Part shown: piece by piece, positions 1 through 8,609 of the stretch | How positions within the stretch are numbered: the first letter of the stretch is position 1 | How the letters are laid out: each line of letters opens with the position of its first letter | Assembly: GCA_009840385.1 (NCBI GenBank) | Contig: VXNX01000009.1 | Coordinates: 124,001-188,000 of the forward strand | Reading direction: 5' to 3' | Length of the DNA: 64,000 nt | DNA from: Candidatus Dadabacteria bacterium | Lineage (GTDB): Bacteria; Desulfobacterota_D; UBA1144; Nemesobacterales; Nemesobacteraceae | The notes under the pieces: generated by a model | Told to the model about the DNA's origin: nothing | The model's input: only the letters and a program-made list of their open reading frames with translations | Database searches by the model: none | Made by a program: the position numbers and the translations under genes

Positions 1-1205
1 GTGCTTATGCCTATCTCGGCACCAAGACCCAGCTGGAAACCGTCATTGAACCTGGTCGACGTGTTGACCATGACTGCGGAGGAATCCACCTCTTTTACGA
101 ATTTCTCAGAGTTTTCAGTGTCTTCCGTAACTATGGCATCTGTGTGCATGGAACCGTAAGTCTGTATATGGTCTATCGCCTCATCGATCGTCGCAACGAT
201 TCTTACGTTGAGGACAAGGTCAAGATACTCCTCATACCAGTCCTCTTCGGCGGCCGAGGCCACCTGGGGAAGAAGTTCCCTTGTGTTCTCGCATCCCTTT
301 ATTGTGACTCCTTCTCCTTCAAGCCTTTTTATGGCGGCGGGTAGGAAGTCGCCCGCTACCGAGGAGTGAACAAGCATGGTCTCCATAGAGTTACACACCC
401 CGGGTCTCTGGACCTTCGCGTTTCGGCATATTTCTTCGGCCATTGCGAGGTCGGCGTGCTCATCCACGTAAACGTGGCAGACGCCCTTGTAGTGCTTGAG
501 AACCGGAATCCTCGAGTTCTCTGCGACAAACCTTATAAGCCCCTCCCCTCCCCTGGGGATAATGAGATCTATTTTGTCTTCAAGCTTGAGCATCTCGGTC
601 ACGACCTCCCTGTCTGCAACCGGGACGACCTGTGCCGTGTAGGGAGAAAGACCGCTTCGGGAAAGGGAATCGGCCATAAGCCGGGAAATGGCCAGGTTGG
701 ATCTTATCGTCTCGGAACCGCCCCGGAGGATTACGGAATTGCCCGACTTGACGCATAGTCCCGCGGCGTCGGCCGTCACCCCGGGTCTTGACTCGTAGAT
801 GATTCCTATGACGCCCAGCGGAATCCTTTTTTTCTCAACCGAAATTCCGTTCGGCCTGTCCCACTTCGCCGATATCTTGCCCACGGGATCAGGAAGTTCA
901 GCTATCTCCCGCAGCCCGTCGGCTAGGGCGCTTATCCTCGAGGGGGCAAGCCTCAGGCGGTCGACAAGGGCGGCCGAGAAGCCTTTTTCCTCGGCGTCGG
1001 AAACATCCTTTGCGTTCTCAGAGAGCAGGTTGTCGGTTTCTCCCACCAGAAGTTCCGCGAAACGCAGAAGAAAGTCGTTTTTCTGGGAAGACGGGGCGGA
1101 AGCCAAAACTCTCGAGGCTTTTTTGGAATTCTCGGCAATGCCGCTGATCAGCTCCGCAGGGCTCATCGAGTCAGAAGACCCCGATTCATCGTTTGAAAGA
1201 GACAT
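1..1205 (-). CDS. proA: Gamma-glutamyl phosphate reductase (partial, C-terminus beyond window)
   Basis: This enzyme reduces gamma-glutamyl phosphate to glutamate semialdehyde with NADPH, the second step of proline synthesis in the cytoplasm. Reading the minus strand from the ATG at 1205 gives about 401 residues in one open frame that runs off the left edge; the family is usually about 415-420 residues, so only the last ~15-20 are missing. Visible family signatures are the segment around IPLGVIGIIYESRPGVT, the glycine-rich LRGGSE, the PRGGEGL stretch, and the catalytic cysteine in VQRPGVCNSMET. No proB is seen next to it; cysC lies 97 bp upstream on the same strand. Confidence 0.95.
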   Translation of the reverse strand, partial: MSLSNDESGSSDSMSPAELISGIAENSKKASRVLASAPSSQKNDFLLRFAELLVGETDNLLSENAKDVSDAEEKGFSAALVDRLRLAPSRISALADGLREIAELPDPVGKISAKWDRPNGISVEKKRIPLGVIGIIYESRPGVTADAAGLCVKSGNSVILRGGSETIRSNLAISRLMADSLSRSGLSPYTAQVVPVADREVVTEMLKLEDKIDLIIPRGGEGLIRFVAENSRIPVLKHYKGVCHVYVDEHADLAMAEEICRNAKVQRPGVCNSMETMLVHSSVAGDFLPAAIKRLEGEGVTIKGCENTRELLPQVASAAEEDWYEEYLDLVLNVRIVATIDEAIDHIQTYGSMHTDAIVTEDTENSEKFVKEVDSSAVMVNTSTRFNDGFQLGLGAEIGIS

Positions 1206-1302
1206 CTGTGTTTCTCAGAAAGACTTTAACGCAATTTTACTATTATGATCTATAACCGCAAATAAATGAAGCGGCCGCGGAGATACGGCGCCCAGGTTCC
1301 CC

Positions 1303-1905
1303 TTATCCTATATTCACCGCGTCGCGCGCGATCAGGTAATCGAGTATCTGCTGTTTGCACTCCTCGATCGAGTGTTTCTCCGTGTCAATCACGATTTCGG
1401 GGTTCGAAGGTTCCTCGTACGGGTCGTCAATCCCCGTAAATCCCTTTATGACCCCCTCCCTGGCCTTCTTGTAAAGGCCCTTAACGTCCCGCTGCTCGCA
1501 CTGCTCGACCGAGCAGTCGACAAATACCTCGATGAACTCCCCTTCCTCCACAAGCTCCCTTATGGCGTCACGGTCTGCGCGGTAAGGAGAAACGAAGGCG
1601 GAGAGCACCAGAACTCCCGCGTCCATGAAAAGCTTCGATACCTCCCCTATTCTCCTTATATTCTCCTCGCGATCCTCGGCGGAAAAACCAAGATCCTTGC
1701 AGAGACCCATTCTGACATTGTCTCCGTCCAGTATGTAGGTGCGGTGGTTTCGCTGTATAAGTTCCTTTTCGATTTCATTGGCAAGAGTGGATTTCCCAGA
1801 ACTCGGAAGTCCTGTGAACCATAGAATCAGGGAACCGTGGCCGTTTAGCCTTCTTCTGTCCTCTTTGGTAATTTCATGCTCGTGGGGAATAACAAACCTT
1901 TCCAT
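1303..1905 (-). CDS. cysC: Adenylylsulfate (APS) kinase
   Basis: It phosphorylates adenosine 5'-phosphosulfate to PAPS for sulfate assimilation or sulfation. The 200-residue protein has the normal length for a stand-alone APS kinase. It shows the Walker A motif GLPSSGKST near residues 33-41, the ILDGDNVR segment, [10 protein letters not shown] with the characteristic serine, and the [10 protein letters not shown] and [11 protein letters not shown] signatures. The ATG at 1905 is preceded by a clear GGAGG ribosome binding site about seven bases upstream. No sulfate adenylyltransferase gene lies nearby in the window, so the partner must be encoded elsewhere. Confidence 0.96.
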   Translation of the reverse strand: MERFVIPHEHEITKEDRRRLNGHGSLILWFTGLPSSGKSTLANEIEKELIQRNHRTYILDGDNVRMGLCKDLGFSAEDREENIRRIGEVSKLFMDAGVLVLSAFVSPYRADRDAIRELVEEGEFIEVFVDCSVEQCEQRDVKGLYKKAREGVIKGFTGIDDPYEEPSNPEIVIDTEKHSIEECKQQILDYLIARDAVNIG

Positions 1906-2073
1906 TTATGTTGCCTCCAATGATTGTAAGATGCGGATATGATTTAAAAAAGAGAAGGGAAAACGGATTAAGACAGTCAAGCTTTTCGCGCTAATTCCTC
2001 TTTCTTCCCAAAGCTCTTGGGGCAACATTATACAGCACGGAAACAAGGGTTGTCCACACCAGTGGGAATTCGC

Positions 2074-3708
2074 TTAATCAGAGAGAAAATCCGCCCGGGT
2101 GAGGCGGGGTTTTTCTCTTCGCAGGCTTCTGCACAAAATTGCGAAAACAAGGAGCGCGGCGGGCAAAAACCGGGCAAGCATCCCGCTTCGAGATGTATAT
2201 CGCACCTGCTCTTCCGCGGCGATTGCGCATCCCGAGCCACCCTGTCCCGTCTCCCTCTCCGGCGGCGGCATGGAATCCGGCAAAGTGGTATCCGGCTCCG
2301 GATCATTATCCCGGTTTGTGACCAAAACGTCAGCAGGATTAAAACCACGATAGAACCTGTCCCGACTCTCAGCCCTCTCAAGCAGAATGACGTAGCGCTT
2401 CGGCCCGTCTTCTTCACCGTCATCATTGACGCCGCTCACCGTAACCGTCTGCGCCATGGTCCAGTTAGCGGGCGTGAATTCAAGCGCCCGGGTATCGGCT
2501 ACCCCCTCATCCGGATCGCTGCTGCGCACGGGGATTAGGACGCTGCTTATCGGCTCTGATTCAAGCTTCACCGAAAATGTCGCCGTCCCGCCGTCTTCCG
2601 TGGTAACAAGCCCCGAAGTCGGCGTGACGGTCACTCCAGTCGGCACGCAGGACGGCGGAAAGCCGTCGTCACTGATTTCCCAGCCCATATCCCTTAGCAT
2701 GCCGAAGCTAAGATCCATATCTCTTGGAAACGGGTAAAGGTATTCCATAATGTCATCCGTATCCGTGTGAACATGGGTTATGGAGCTACCCCTGTCAAAA
2801 CTTGAGGGGGCGTGAAGTTGCGGGCGGCCGTCTGAATCTATGCCGGCGGATTTAAGTTCAGCCATGCGTTGCCCGTAACTGCAAGAGCTTTCCCTTCTGG
2901 GACTGGGCCGCACTGTCCCATCCCACAGGAGACCGGTCTCCGAAGTAGCGGCCCGCCTTCTGCCCGGCGGTTCAAGGTTAACGACAAATTCGCTGTCGGC
3001 TTCCGAATACATCTGCACATCGTAAATCCTTTGCCATTGCTCTATATCGATCCGAGTTCCGTCCTCCACATCAAGCGTCACTTGAGGAAAAGAACCGTCC
3101 TCCTGCAGAGAAGAATGAAATCCAAGCCCGTGAATAATCTCATGTATGGCGAGAGTGACAAAATCTACGGAAAACGACGGCGCCTCGTCGGTAAAACCGT
3201 AATAAAAGTCTGAACTCCTGGAGAACTCCATGATGAAATGAGGAATCGATTCATCCAAGAGTTCTCTTTGCGCGATCTTTTCCACAAGCGCCGGGGGATA
3301 CCCTATGTGATGCAGTTCCCGAGGACCGTAACTCAGAATCCGCCGCATGCGCGTAGTCGCGACCACGGTTTCATCTTTGAAGGATTTGAAAAATGTCTCA
3401 ACCCGGATGACATTCGCTCCGGGCAGCTTGTCCTCGAGCAAGCTGGCGGCATGCTCAAGGGCGTTTCTTCTCGCTTCTCCGAGCGTACTCGCGCTGTTGC
3501 CGCTGCGGGCGAGCAGATCCTTGTCTTCCTGCGTCAGTTCGGTCGGATCGTTAAACCCGACCCCCGCAGCGTCGGTGTAGAGAAACCGGATTGTGACCGC
3601 GGTCGAGTGGGGAACCGCGGAGAGGAGGGTCAGGAGAAAGAAAAGGAATCCGGCCGAGAATACATCCGCCTTGAGTGGCTCGATAAAAAATAATCTGAAC
3701 TTACTCAT
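2074..3708 (-). CDS. Secreted HEXXH metalloprotease with Calx-beta-like domain and CTERM-like tail
   Basis: This is a predicted exported zinc protease of about 544 residues from the ATG at 3708. A TTG at 3741 would add 11 residues, but the ATG places a good signal peptide (basic start, then GFLFFLLTLLSA) at the N-terminus. The zinc motif HEIIHGLGFHS lies at about residues 189-199. The histidine after GLGF is one residue short of the usual third metzincin ligand position, which holds serine. After the catalytic part comes a Calx-beta-like beta-rich segment (VTVTPTSGLVTTEDGG to RDNDPEP). The C-terminus is Gly/Cys (GGSGCAIA), then a hydrophobic helix and a basic end, resembling the GC-type CTERM sorting tails (JDVT/MYXO-like). 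Natural substrate is unknown. Confidence 0.7.
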   Translation of the reverse strand: MSKFRLFFIEPLKADVFSAGFLFFLLTLLSAVPHSTAVTIRFLYTDAAGVGFNDPTELTQEDKDLLARSGNSASTLGEARRNALEHAASLLEDKLPGANVIRVETFFKSFKDETVVATTRMRRILSYGPRELHHIGYPPALVEKIAQRELLDESIPHFIMEFSRSSDFYYGFTDEAPSFSVDFVTLAIHEIIHGLGFHSSLQEDGSFPQVTLDVEDGTRIDIEQWQRIYDVQMYSEADSEFVVNLEPPGRRRAATSETGLLWDGTVRPSPRRESSCSYGQRMAELKSAGIDSDGRPQLHAPSSFDRGSSITHVHTDTDDIMEYLYPFPRDMDLSFGMLRDMGWEISDDGFPPSCVPTGVTVTPTSGLVTTEDGGTATFSVKLESEPISSVLIPVRSSDPDEGVADTRALEFTPANWTMAQTVTVSGVNDDGEEDGPKRYVILLERAESRDRFYRGFNPADVLVTNRDNDPEPDTTLPDSMPPPERETGQGGSGCAIAAEEQVRYTSRSGMLARFLPAALLVFAILCRSLRREKPRLTRADFLSD

Positions 3709-4000
3709 AGTACCAAAGCCGCTTCGAGCTTTATCCCCCAAGGAAGTTCAGATCCTCAAAAGCGCTGAAGCGAGGTTTCGTTGTGGGAAGAGGCGCACAG
3801 CTGCTGTTTTCAGCGTAGTTATAAGCCGTCGCAGACGGAGTATGCCTTGGATCACCCTCTTTCAAATCCGCTTCGGACATTATATAACAAACCCTTGATT
3901 CTTGATACCATAATAATTAGAATCTAGTTCCGAAAGCGGCGCAGGATTTCCCGGCAGCGCTTCCGCATAGTAACCGGAACCTGGTTCTCAAGAGCAGTTT

Positions 4001-4438
4001 ATGGCTTCTGAACGCAAAGACAAGCTTGTGAGTCTGAGACTTCCCCCAAGTCACTACAATTATCTGCGTTCACGTGCGCGCGCGAAGAGAATAACCCTAA
4101 GCGAATTCATGAGGACGATTATTGAAAAGGACCAGAAGGAATCCGGAGACAATGAGCCTACCCTGACCGAGGTGATCATTTATCTGAGAAAGCTCACCGA
4201 TTCGCAAAGAGGCGAGCTTTTAGACAGAATAGAGGGCAGCGAAAAAAGAAAGATCACATCTTTCATAAACGACGTAATCAGCCGGGAACCCGACATTAAA
4301 GGGAAAAAACTGTGCAGGGTGGTAAGCAAGGAGCTCAACCTGCCTGAGACTCTGGACCTCAGGCGCAAGGTCTACTTGAGGCTCAAAAGCTTCAGAAGAA
4401 AGAAAAAACTCGTGGAAGGCCTTGAAAACAAATACTAG
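4001..4438 (+). CDS. Ribbon-helix-helix-like small protein
   Basis: The protein has 145 residues and is not recognised as a named family. Residues ~8-45 (LVSLRLPPSHYNYLRSRARAKRITLSEFM region) have the strand-helix-helix layout of a ribbon-helix-helix DNA-binding domain. The rest is a very charged, mostly helical segment rich in Lys and Arg. It could be a transcription factor or an antitoxin-like protein, but no toxin partner is adjacent: ndk follows 105 bp downstream on the same strand. Function is inferred only from the N-terminal fold pattern. Confidence 0.55.
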   Translation: MASERKDKLVSLRLPPSHYNYLRSRARAKRITLSEFMRTIIEKDQKESGDNEPTLTEVIIYLRKLTDSQRGELLDRIEGSEKRKITSFINDVISREPDIKGKKLCRVVSKELNLPETLDLRRKVYLRLKSFRRKKKLVEGLENKY

Positions 4439-4543
4439 ATGCGATACGGAACCCCGGTTGAATCAGCGAAACCCGCTCTGAACACAGATCTGAAGTTAAA
4501 AATAAAACACTCATTCCCAATCGCATAAGCATGGAGGCAAAAA

Positions 4544-4963
4544 ATGGAAAGAACATTGTCGATAGTAAAGCCTGACGGTGTCGAGAAGAACCTGATCGGC
4601 GAAGTCCTGCGAAGGTTCGAAGAGAAGGAAATAAGCGTTGTCGCCGTAAAAATGATACGTCTTTCAAAAAGGCAGGCCGAAGGATTTTACCATGTGCACA
4701 GGGAAAGACCTTTTTTCTCAAGCTTAACGGACTTTATGTCCTCCGGACCGTGCGTAGTAATGGTTCTTGAGGGCGAGGATGCCATCTCGAGGGTAAGGGC
4801 CATCATGGGCGCCACGAACCCGGAGGAAGCGGATCCCGGAACCATAAGGAAGGATTTTGCTTCCGGCATAGAAAAGAACATAGTTCACGGGTCCGACTCG
4901 CCGGAATCGGCCGCCTACGAAATAGGGTATTTCTTCAATCAACTTGAAATAAACGGCCGATAA
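4544..4963 (+). CDS. ndk: Nucleoside diphosphate kinase
   Basis: It transfers the gamma-phosphate between nucleoside tri- and diphosphates through a phosphohistidine. The 139-residue protein is standard length. Seen are the start [16 protein letters not shown], the HRERPFF segment, the [19 protein letters not shown] nucleotide-binding stretch and the active-site histidine in [18 protein letters not shown] ribosome binding site lies just upstream of the ATG. It precedes holA by 44 bp on the same strand. Confidence 0.97.
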   Translation: MERTLSIVKPDGVEKNLIGEVLRRFEEKEISVVAVKMIRLSKRQAEGFYHVHRERPFFSSLTDFMSSGPCVVMVLEGEDAISRVRAIMGATNPEEADPGTIRKDFASGIEKNIVHGSDSPESAAYEIGYFFNQLEINGR

Positions 4964-5007
4964 GGTTCCAACCGCGGGCCGCTTCGGCCGAGGAGAAAAA
5001 GCAGGTC

Positions 5008-5970
5008 GTGTCTAGAGAGAAAAACACCGGCGCCCACCCGGTCACAGTACTTAAAAGCTCCCAGCCCCTTCTGGCCGAAGAGTTCATCGAAAAACTTAAA
5101 GAAAACCTCTCGGCCGCTTCCCCGAAGCTGCTTTTTGAGAGCAAAAACCTGGACGACGTGTCCCTCCCGGAAATACTTGAGGACGCGCGGACCCTGCCCA
5201 TGTTTCACGAGAAAAAACTCATCGTTGCAAAGGGTTACGACGGGCTGGGGAAAGACGATCTTGATCTCCTAAACGAATATTCCGCCTCTCCAGCTTCTTT
5301 CTCCGTGCTGGTTCTGCTCTCCCAGGGGTCCCGGAAGGGTAAAAGCAAACCCGCAAAGAGCATCAGGCTCGTTGACCTTGACAGCGGCAGCAATGTTGAC
5401 CGGGAGATAAGACGCCTCGCTGAGAAACTCGGGGTGGTTCTCGCCCCGGGAGCCGTCGGGTTCATAAAAACCATGCTCGGCGAAGATATGAACCTCATCA
5501 GGAATGAACTTGAGAAAATATCCCTTTACCGTAAAGGGGAAAAAGCCATAGGCGAGGAGGATTTAAGGGAGCTTATGGAAAAACAGAGTACTGAGAACGT
5601 ATTTTCTCTTTCAACAGCACTTTCAAACAGGGATCTAAAAGGATCTCTAAGAATACTCAGGGAACTTGAGAAAAACAGGGAAGACCCCCTGTCCATACTC
5701 TACATGATAGCCTGGAGATTCCGCCAGATATTCAAGGTCTCGCAGTTTCTTCGGGAAGGAAAATCGGACGAAGGGATCGCCAAAGCCATCAAGACATCCC
5801 GAGGGGCCGTCTTTTACCTTAAAAAAAGCGTGCGCAACTTCAGGGAAAACGATCTTGGCAGGATACTTGGGCTTATAGAGGAAACGGACTTCGGAATCAA
5901 AAACAGTTCCGGGAACAATTACATACTTCTTGAGAAACTTCTGCTGGGGATCTGCTCGCAGGAAACCTAG
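5008..5970 (+). CDS. holA: DNA polymerase III delta subunit
   Basis: The delta subunit opens the beta sliding clamp within the clamp loader. The 320-residue protein matches the family in length. It has the N-terminal pattern of a delta subunit (acceptance of a degenerate AAA domain: ARTLPMFHEKKLIVAKGYDGL), the middle LGEDMNLIRNELEKISLY segment and a helical C-terminal domain (RFRQIFKVSQFL). The start is a GTG at 5008, with a purine-rich GAGGAG stretch about 14 bases upstream. Its stop overlaps by four bases the 3' end of the convergent rpsT gene. Confidence 0.9.
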   Translation: MSREKNTGAHPVTVLKSSQPLLAEEFIEKLKENLSAASPKLLFESKNLDDVSLPEILEDARTLPMFHEKKLIVAKGYDGLGKDDLDLLNEYSASPASFSVLVLLSQGSRKGKSKPAKSIRLVDLDSGSNVDREIRRLAEKLGVVLAPGAVGFIKTMLGEDMNLIRNELEKISLYRKGEKAIGEEDLRELMEKQSTENVFSLSTALSNRDLKGSLRILRELEKNREDPLSILYMIAWRFRQIFKVSQFLREGKSDEGIAKAIKTSRGAVFYLKKSVRNFRENDLGRILGLIEETDFGIKNSSGNNYILLEKLLLGICSQET

Positions 5971-6248
5971 GAACCAGCGCTCTGGCTAAGATCTGAAAGC
6001 TTCTTTGAGAACCTCGATACGTATCTTGAGGCTTTTTTCTTGTGAATAACCCCTTTCGTGGCGGCCTTGTCGGTGAGGGAAACCAGTTCCTTGAGAAGAG
6101 TCTGGGATTGTTCGATATCCTCGTTCTCAACAACTTCCGAGTAACGCTTGATCTTGGTTTTAAGAGTGGACGTTACGAACCTGTTTCTCTCCCGTCTTTT
6201 AAGATTCTGGCGATGCTTTTTCTGCGCCGATTTCGTTCTAAGGCCCAT
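5967..6248 (-). CDS. rpsT: 30S ribosomal protein S20
   Basis: This is a small basic protein that binds 16S rRNA early in 30S assembly. The 93 residues show the typical S20 layout: a Lys/Arg-rich N-terminus (TKSAQKKHRQNLKRRERN), long helices, and the KAATKGVIHKKKASRYVSRFSKKL segment. The ATG at 6248 has a GGAGG ribosome binding site eight or so bases upstream. It is convergent with holA and overlaps its last codon, so any terminator for either gene must lie inside the other gene. Confidence 0.95.
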   Translation of the reverse strand: MGLRTKSAQKKHRQNLKRRERNRFVTSTLKTKIKRYSEVVENEDIEQSQTLLKELVSLTDKAATKGVIHKKKASRYVSRFSKKLSDLSQSAGS

Positions 6249-6577
6249 AAAAATCCTCCAGGGTTTAAAAATGAAGGTTGAATTCTACATCTTCTCCCCG
6301 CATTGTCAATAAGAACTAAAGGGGATTATATATTTACCTGCCCGGATGGTATATAATCGCTTTTCGCTATAAGACGACGAGATATTGTTGAAACTACTTT
6401 TTGCATTGCAACCCTAGCATCATAATTAGACATTCAGATTCAGAGGATGTATACAAAGATATACTCTTTAATAGAGAACAAAGCATAAACCTAATCCAGC
6501 CATTTCTTTCAGACCCTTTAATCTTTCCGGAGCGCACATATGCCATTCAAGACTGAAAGAACCTCAGATGACCGAAG
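6249..6577. other. Intergenic region between rpsT and the GNAT gene
   Basis: These 329 bases are A+T-rich and divergent: rpsT leaves to the left and the acetyltransferase to the right. They must hold promoters for both genes. Apart from the inverted repeat at 6324-6358 I see no gene or RNA. Confidence 0.7.
6324..6358. promoter_or_regulatory. Inverted repeat with divergent TATAAT boxes
   Basis: A perfect 9-bp inverted repeat, GATTATATA at 6324-6332 and TATATAATC at 6350-6358, is separated by 17 bases. Each arm contains TATAAT on one strand (6352-6357 plus, 6330-6325 minus), so it could hold -10 boxes facing both ways. No good -35 box is obvious on either side. An operator is the alternative. 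Confidence 0.4.
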
Positions 6578-7069
6578 ATGACCGATTTCCTCATACGGCT
6601 TGAAACGGACAGCGACCGGGAAGGAATTGAAGAACTTCTGCTTGAGGCCTTCCCTTCTCCTTCTGAAGCGGGGCTCGTGCGACAGTTGCGGGAAGACGGC
6701 GATGTGGTGTTCTCCTTAGTCGCCGTAGAAGGTGGGAAAGTCATCGGCCAGGCCCTTTTCTCCAAACTGCTCGCGCCATCCGGCGCGTTGGCTCTGGGTC
6801 CAGTTGCAGTTACGGAAAGCAGACGCCGCCGGGGAATTGCCGCTACCCTAATCGAGAACGGGCTCAAACGGGCAAGGGATGATGGCTGGACGGCGGTCGT
6901 AGTACTTGGCGACCCGCCCTATTACCAGCGTTTTGGATTCAGCCAAAAGACCGTGGAGGGTATGTCATGCCGATATGCCGGACCTTACCTGATGGGACTG
7001 GCTCTTGCGGGAAGAGGATTCGAGGGAACGCGCATCGAATACGCGCCCGCCTTCTCGAAGCTTTCATGA
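6578..7069 (+). CDS. GNAT family N-acetyltransferase
   Basis: This is a predicted acetyl-CoA-dependent N-acetyltransferase of 163 residues, similar in layout to the YhbS type. Motif A is seen as LGPVAVTESRRRRGIAATLI at about residues 73-92, with the Arg/Gly acetyl-CoA binding loop. A conserved YYQRFGF stretch follows near residues 113-119. The substrate cannot be told from sequence. The gene stands alone and is convergent with lpdA. Confidence 0.88.
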   Translation: MTDFLIRLETDSDREGIEELLLEAFPSPSEAGLVRQLREDGDVVFSLVAVEGGKVIGQALFSKLLAPSGALALGPVAVTESRRRRGIAATLIENGLKRARDDGWTAVVVLGDPPYYQRFGFSQKTVEGMSCRYAGPYLMGLALAGRGFEGTRIEYAPAFSKLS

Positions 7070-7172
7070 AAAAGGTCTGTTCATATGCCCCTGGTTCGCA
7101 CTAGGAGCCCTGCCGCGGCGTCTTTCCTGCATTCCAGGATTGACAATGTCGGGGCGCTTTTCTGTGCCATAC

Positions 7173-8603
7173 CTACCGTGACTTCTTTCTCGGACGCCTT
7201 TTCATAATGTGGGTGCTTGCCCCGTATATGCCTTCTGCCGCCTCCATAATGGTCTCGGTGAGAGTCGGATGAGGATGTATTGAAAAAGCTATATCCTCAG
7301 CAGTCGCGCCCATTTCAATTGCCAGTACGGATTCCGATATTAACTCCCCCGCCTGCGGTCCGACAATTCCGACGCCGATCACCCTCCCGGTCCCCTTATC
7401 GGTTATGAGCTTCGTCAGGCCATCGGTCCTGTTAAGCGTAAGGGCCCTTCCCGATGCCGCCCATGGAAACTTAGACACATTCACTTCCATCCCCGACTCC
7501 TTGGCCTCGCTTTCGGTAACCCCGCACCAGGCGATTTCGGGGTCGGTAAAAATTACCGCCGGAACGGCTCTTGGGTCGTACTGGGTCTTGGCTCCGGTTA
7601 TAACCTCCGCCACGATCTTGGCTTCATACGTCGCCTTGTGGGCAAGCATGGGTTCCCCGGCAACATCCCCAATGGCAAAAATCGCCGGATCGGCGGTTCT
7701 TCTCTGTGAATCCGTTTCTATAAAGCCCTTCCCGTCCACCTCGACCCGGGTGTTATCAAGGCCGAGACCTTCCGTGTTCGGCACTCTTCCGACCGAGATC
7801 AGGACCTTTTCGTATTTCTCGTGGAAGCTTTTCCCGTCGGCTTCAAATGAAACTTGAACTTCGTTGTCTAACTCATTGATAGAAATCAGCTTTGTCTCAA
7901 GCATTATGGAGCGGAATTTCCGGTCGAGCCTCTTTTTAAGGACCGCCGCAAGATCCCTGTCAACCCCCTGGACGATCCCGGGAAGCATCTCGACAACGGT
8001 GACCTCGGTGCCGAGAGAAGAGAAAAACGTTCCAAGCTCAAGGCCTATGTAGCCTCCGCCAACCACGAGCAGGCTCTTCGGAATCTCTCCCAGGGACAAA
8101 GCGCCGTCTGAATCGACCACGTTCGGGGAACTGAAATCCACTCCCGGGATTCTCCTCGAGACAGAACCCGTGGAGATAACGGCGTTTTCGAACACTACTT
8201 CCCGCTCCTCGCCGGAGGCCGTTACGACGCGAAGGGTGCCGGAAGAGGTAAAAGACGCCCTTCCCCGCAGGTAATTTACTTTTCTCGCCCTAACAAGCGT
8301 GCGAAGCCCGCCCGTTAGCTTTGAGACCACCTCGTCTTTCCACGAAAAAAGCTTCTCGGGGTCAATCTCCGGTTCCCCGTAGCTAAGGCCGAAATCCGCC
8401 GCGTCCCTTGCCTCCTCGGCTACTTTTGCCGCGTGAAGAAGTGCCTTTGAAGGTATGCACCCCCTGTAGAGACAGACTCCTCCGGGGTTTAGCTCAGGAT
8501 CTATAAGCGTTACTTTCTTTCCCTTGTCGGCAAGCGCAAACGCCGCGGGATAGCCCCCGGGGCCCGCTCCTATTACCACTACTTCCGTTACCACTCTCTC
8601 CAT
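7173..8603 (-). CDS. lpdA: Dihydrolipoyl dehydrogenase (E3)
   Basis: This is the FAD enzyme that reoxidises dihydrolipoyl groups on E2, passing electrons to NAD+. The 476-residue protein begins with an FAD-binding GAGPGGYPAA. The redox disulfide is seen in GGVCLYRGCIPSKALL, the NAD-binding motif in VVGGGYIGLELG, the second FAD motif in AIGDVAG, and the C-terminal active-site histidine in HPHPTLTE. It is the last gene of the aceE-aceF-lpdA run and starts six bases after the E2 stop. Confidence 0.97.
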   Translation of the reverse strand: MERVVTEVVVIGAGPGGYPAAFALADKGKKVTLIDPELNPGGVCLYRGCIPSKALLHAAKVAEEARDAADFGLSYGEPEIDPEKLFSWKDEVVSKLTGGLRTLVRARKVNYLRGRASFTSSGTLRVVTASGEEREVVFENAVISTGSVSRRIPGVDFSSPNVVDSDGALSLGEIPKSLLVVGGGYIGLELGTFFSSLGTEVTVVEMLPGIVQGVDRDLAAVLKKRLDRKFRSIMLETKLISINELDNEVQVSFEADGKSFHEKYEKVLISVGRVPNTEGLGLDNTRVEVDGKGFIETDSQRRTADPAIFAIGDVAGEPMLAHKATYEAKIVAEVITGAKTQYDPRAVPAVIFTDPEIAWCGVTESEAKESGMEVNVSKFPWAASGRALTLNRTDGLTKLITDKGTGRVIGVGIVGPQAGELISESVLAIEMGATAEDIAFSIHPHPTLTETIMEAAEGIYGASTHIMKRRPRKKSR

Positions 8604-8609
8604 CGCCCG

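Noticed and set aside
366-1248. Plus-strand open frames antisense to proA
   Set aside because: They are antisense to a clear ProA protein and show no family sequence; codon bias of the G+C-rich real gene explains them.
2093-2120. CCGCC-loop-GGCGG hairpin with A- and T-runs that looks like a terminator
   Set aside because: It lies inside the last codons of the metalloprotease gene, before the stop codon, so it is more likely coding sequence or at best an accidental hairpin.
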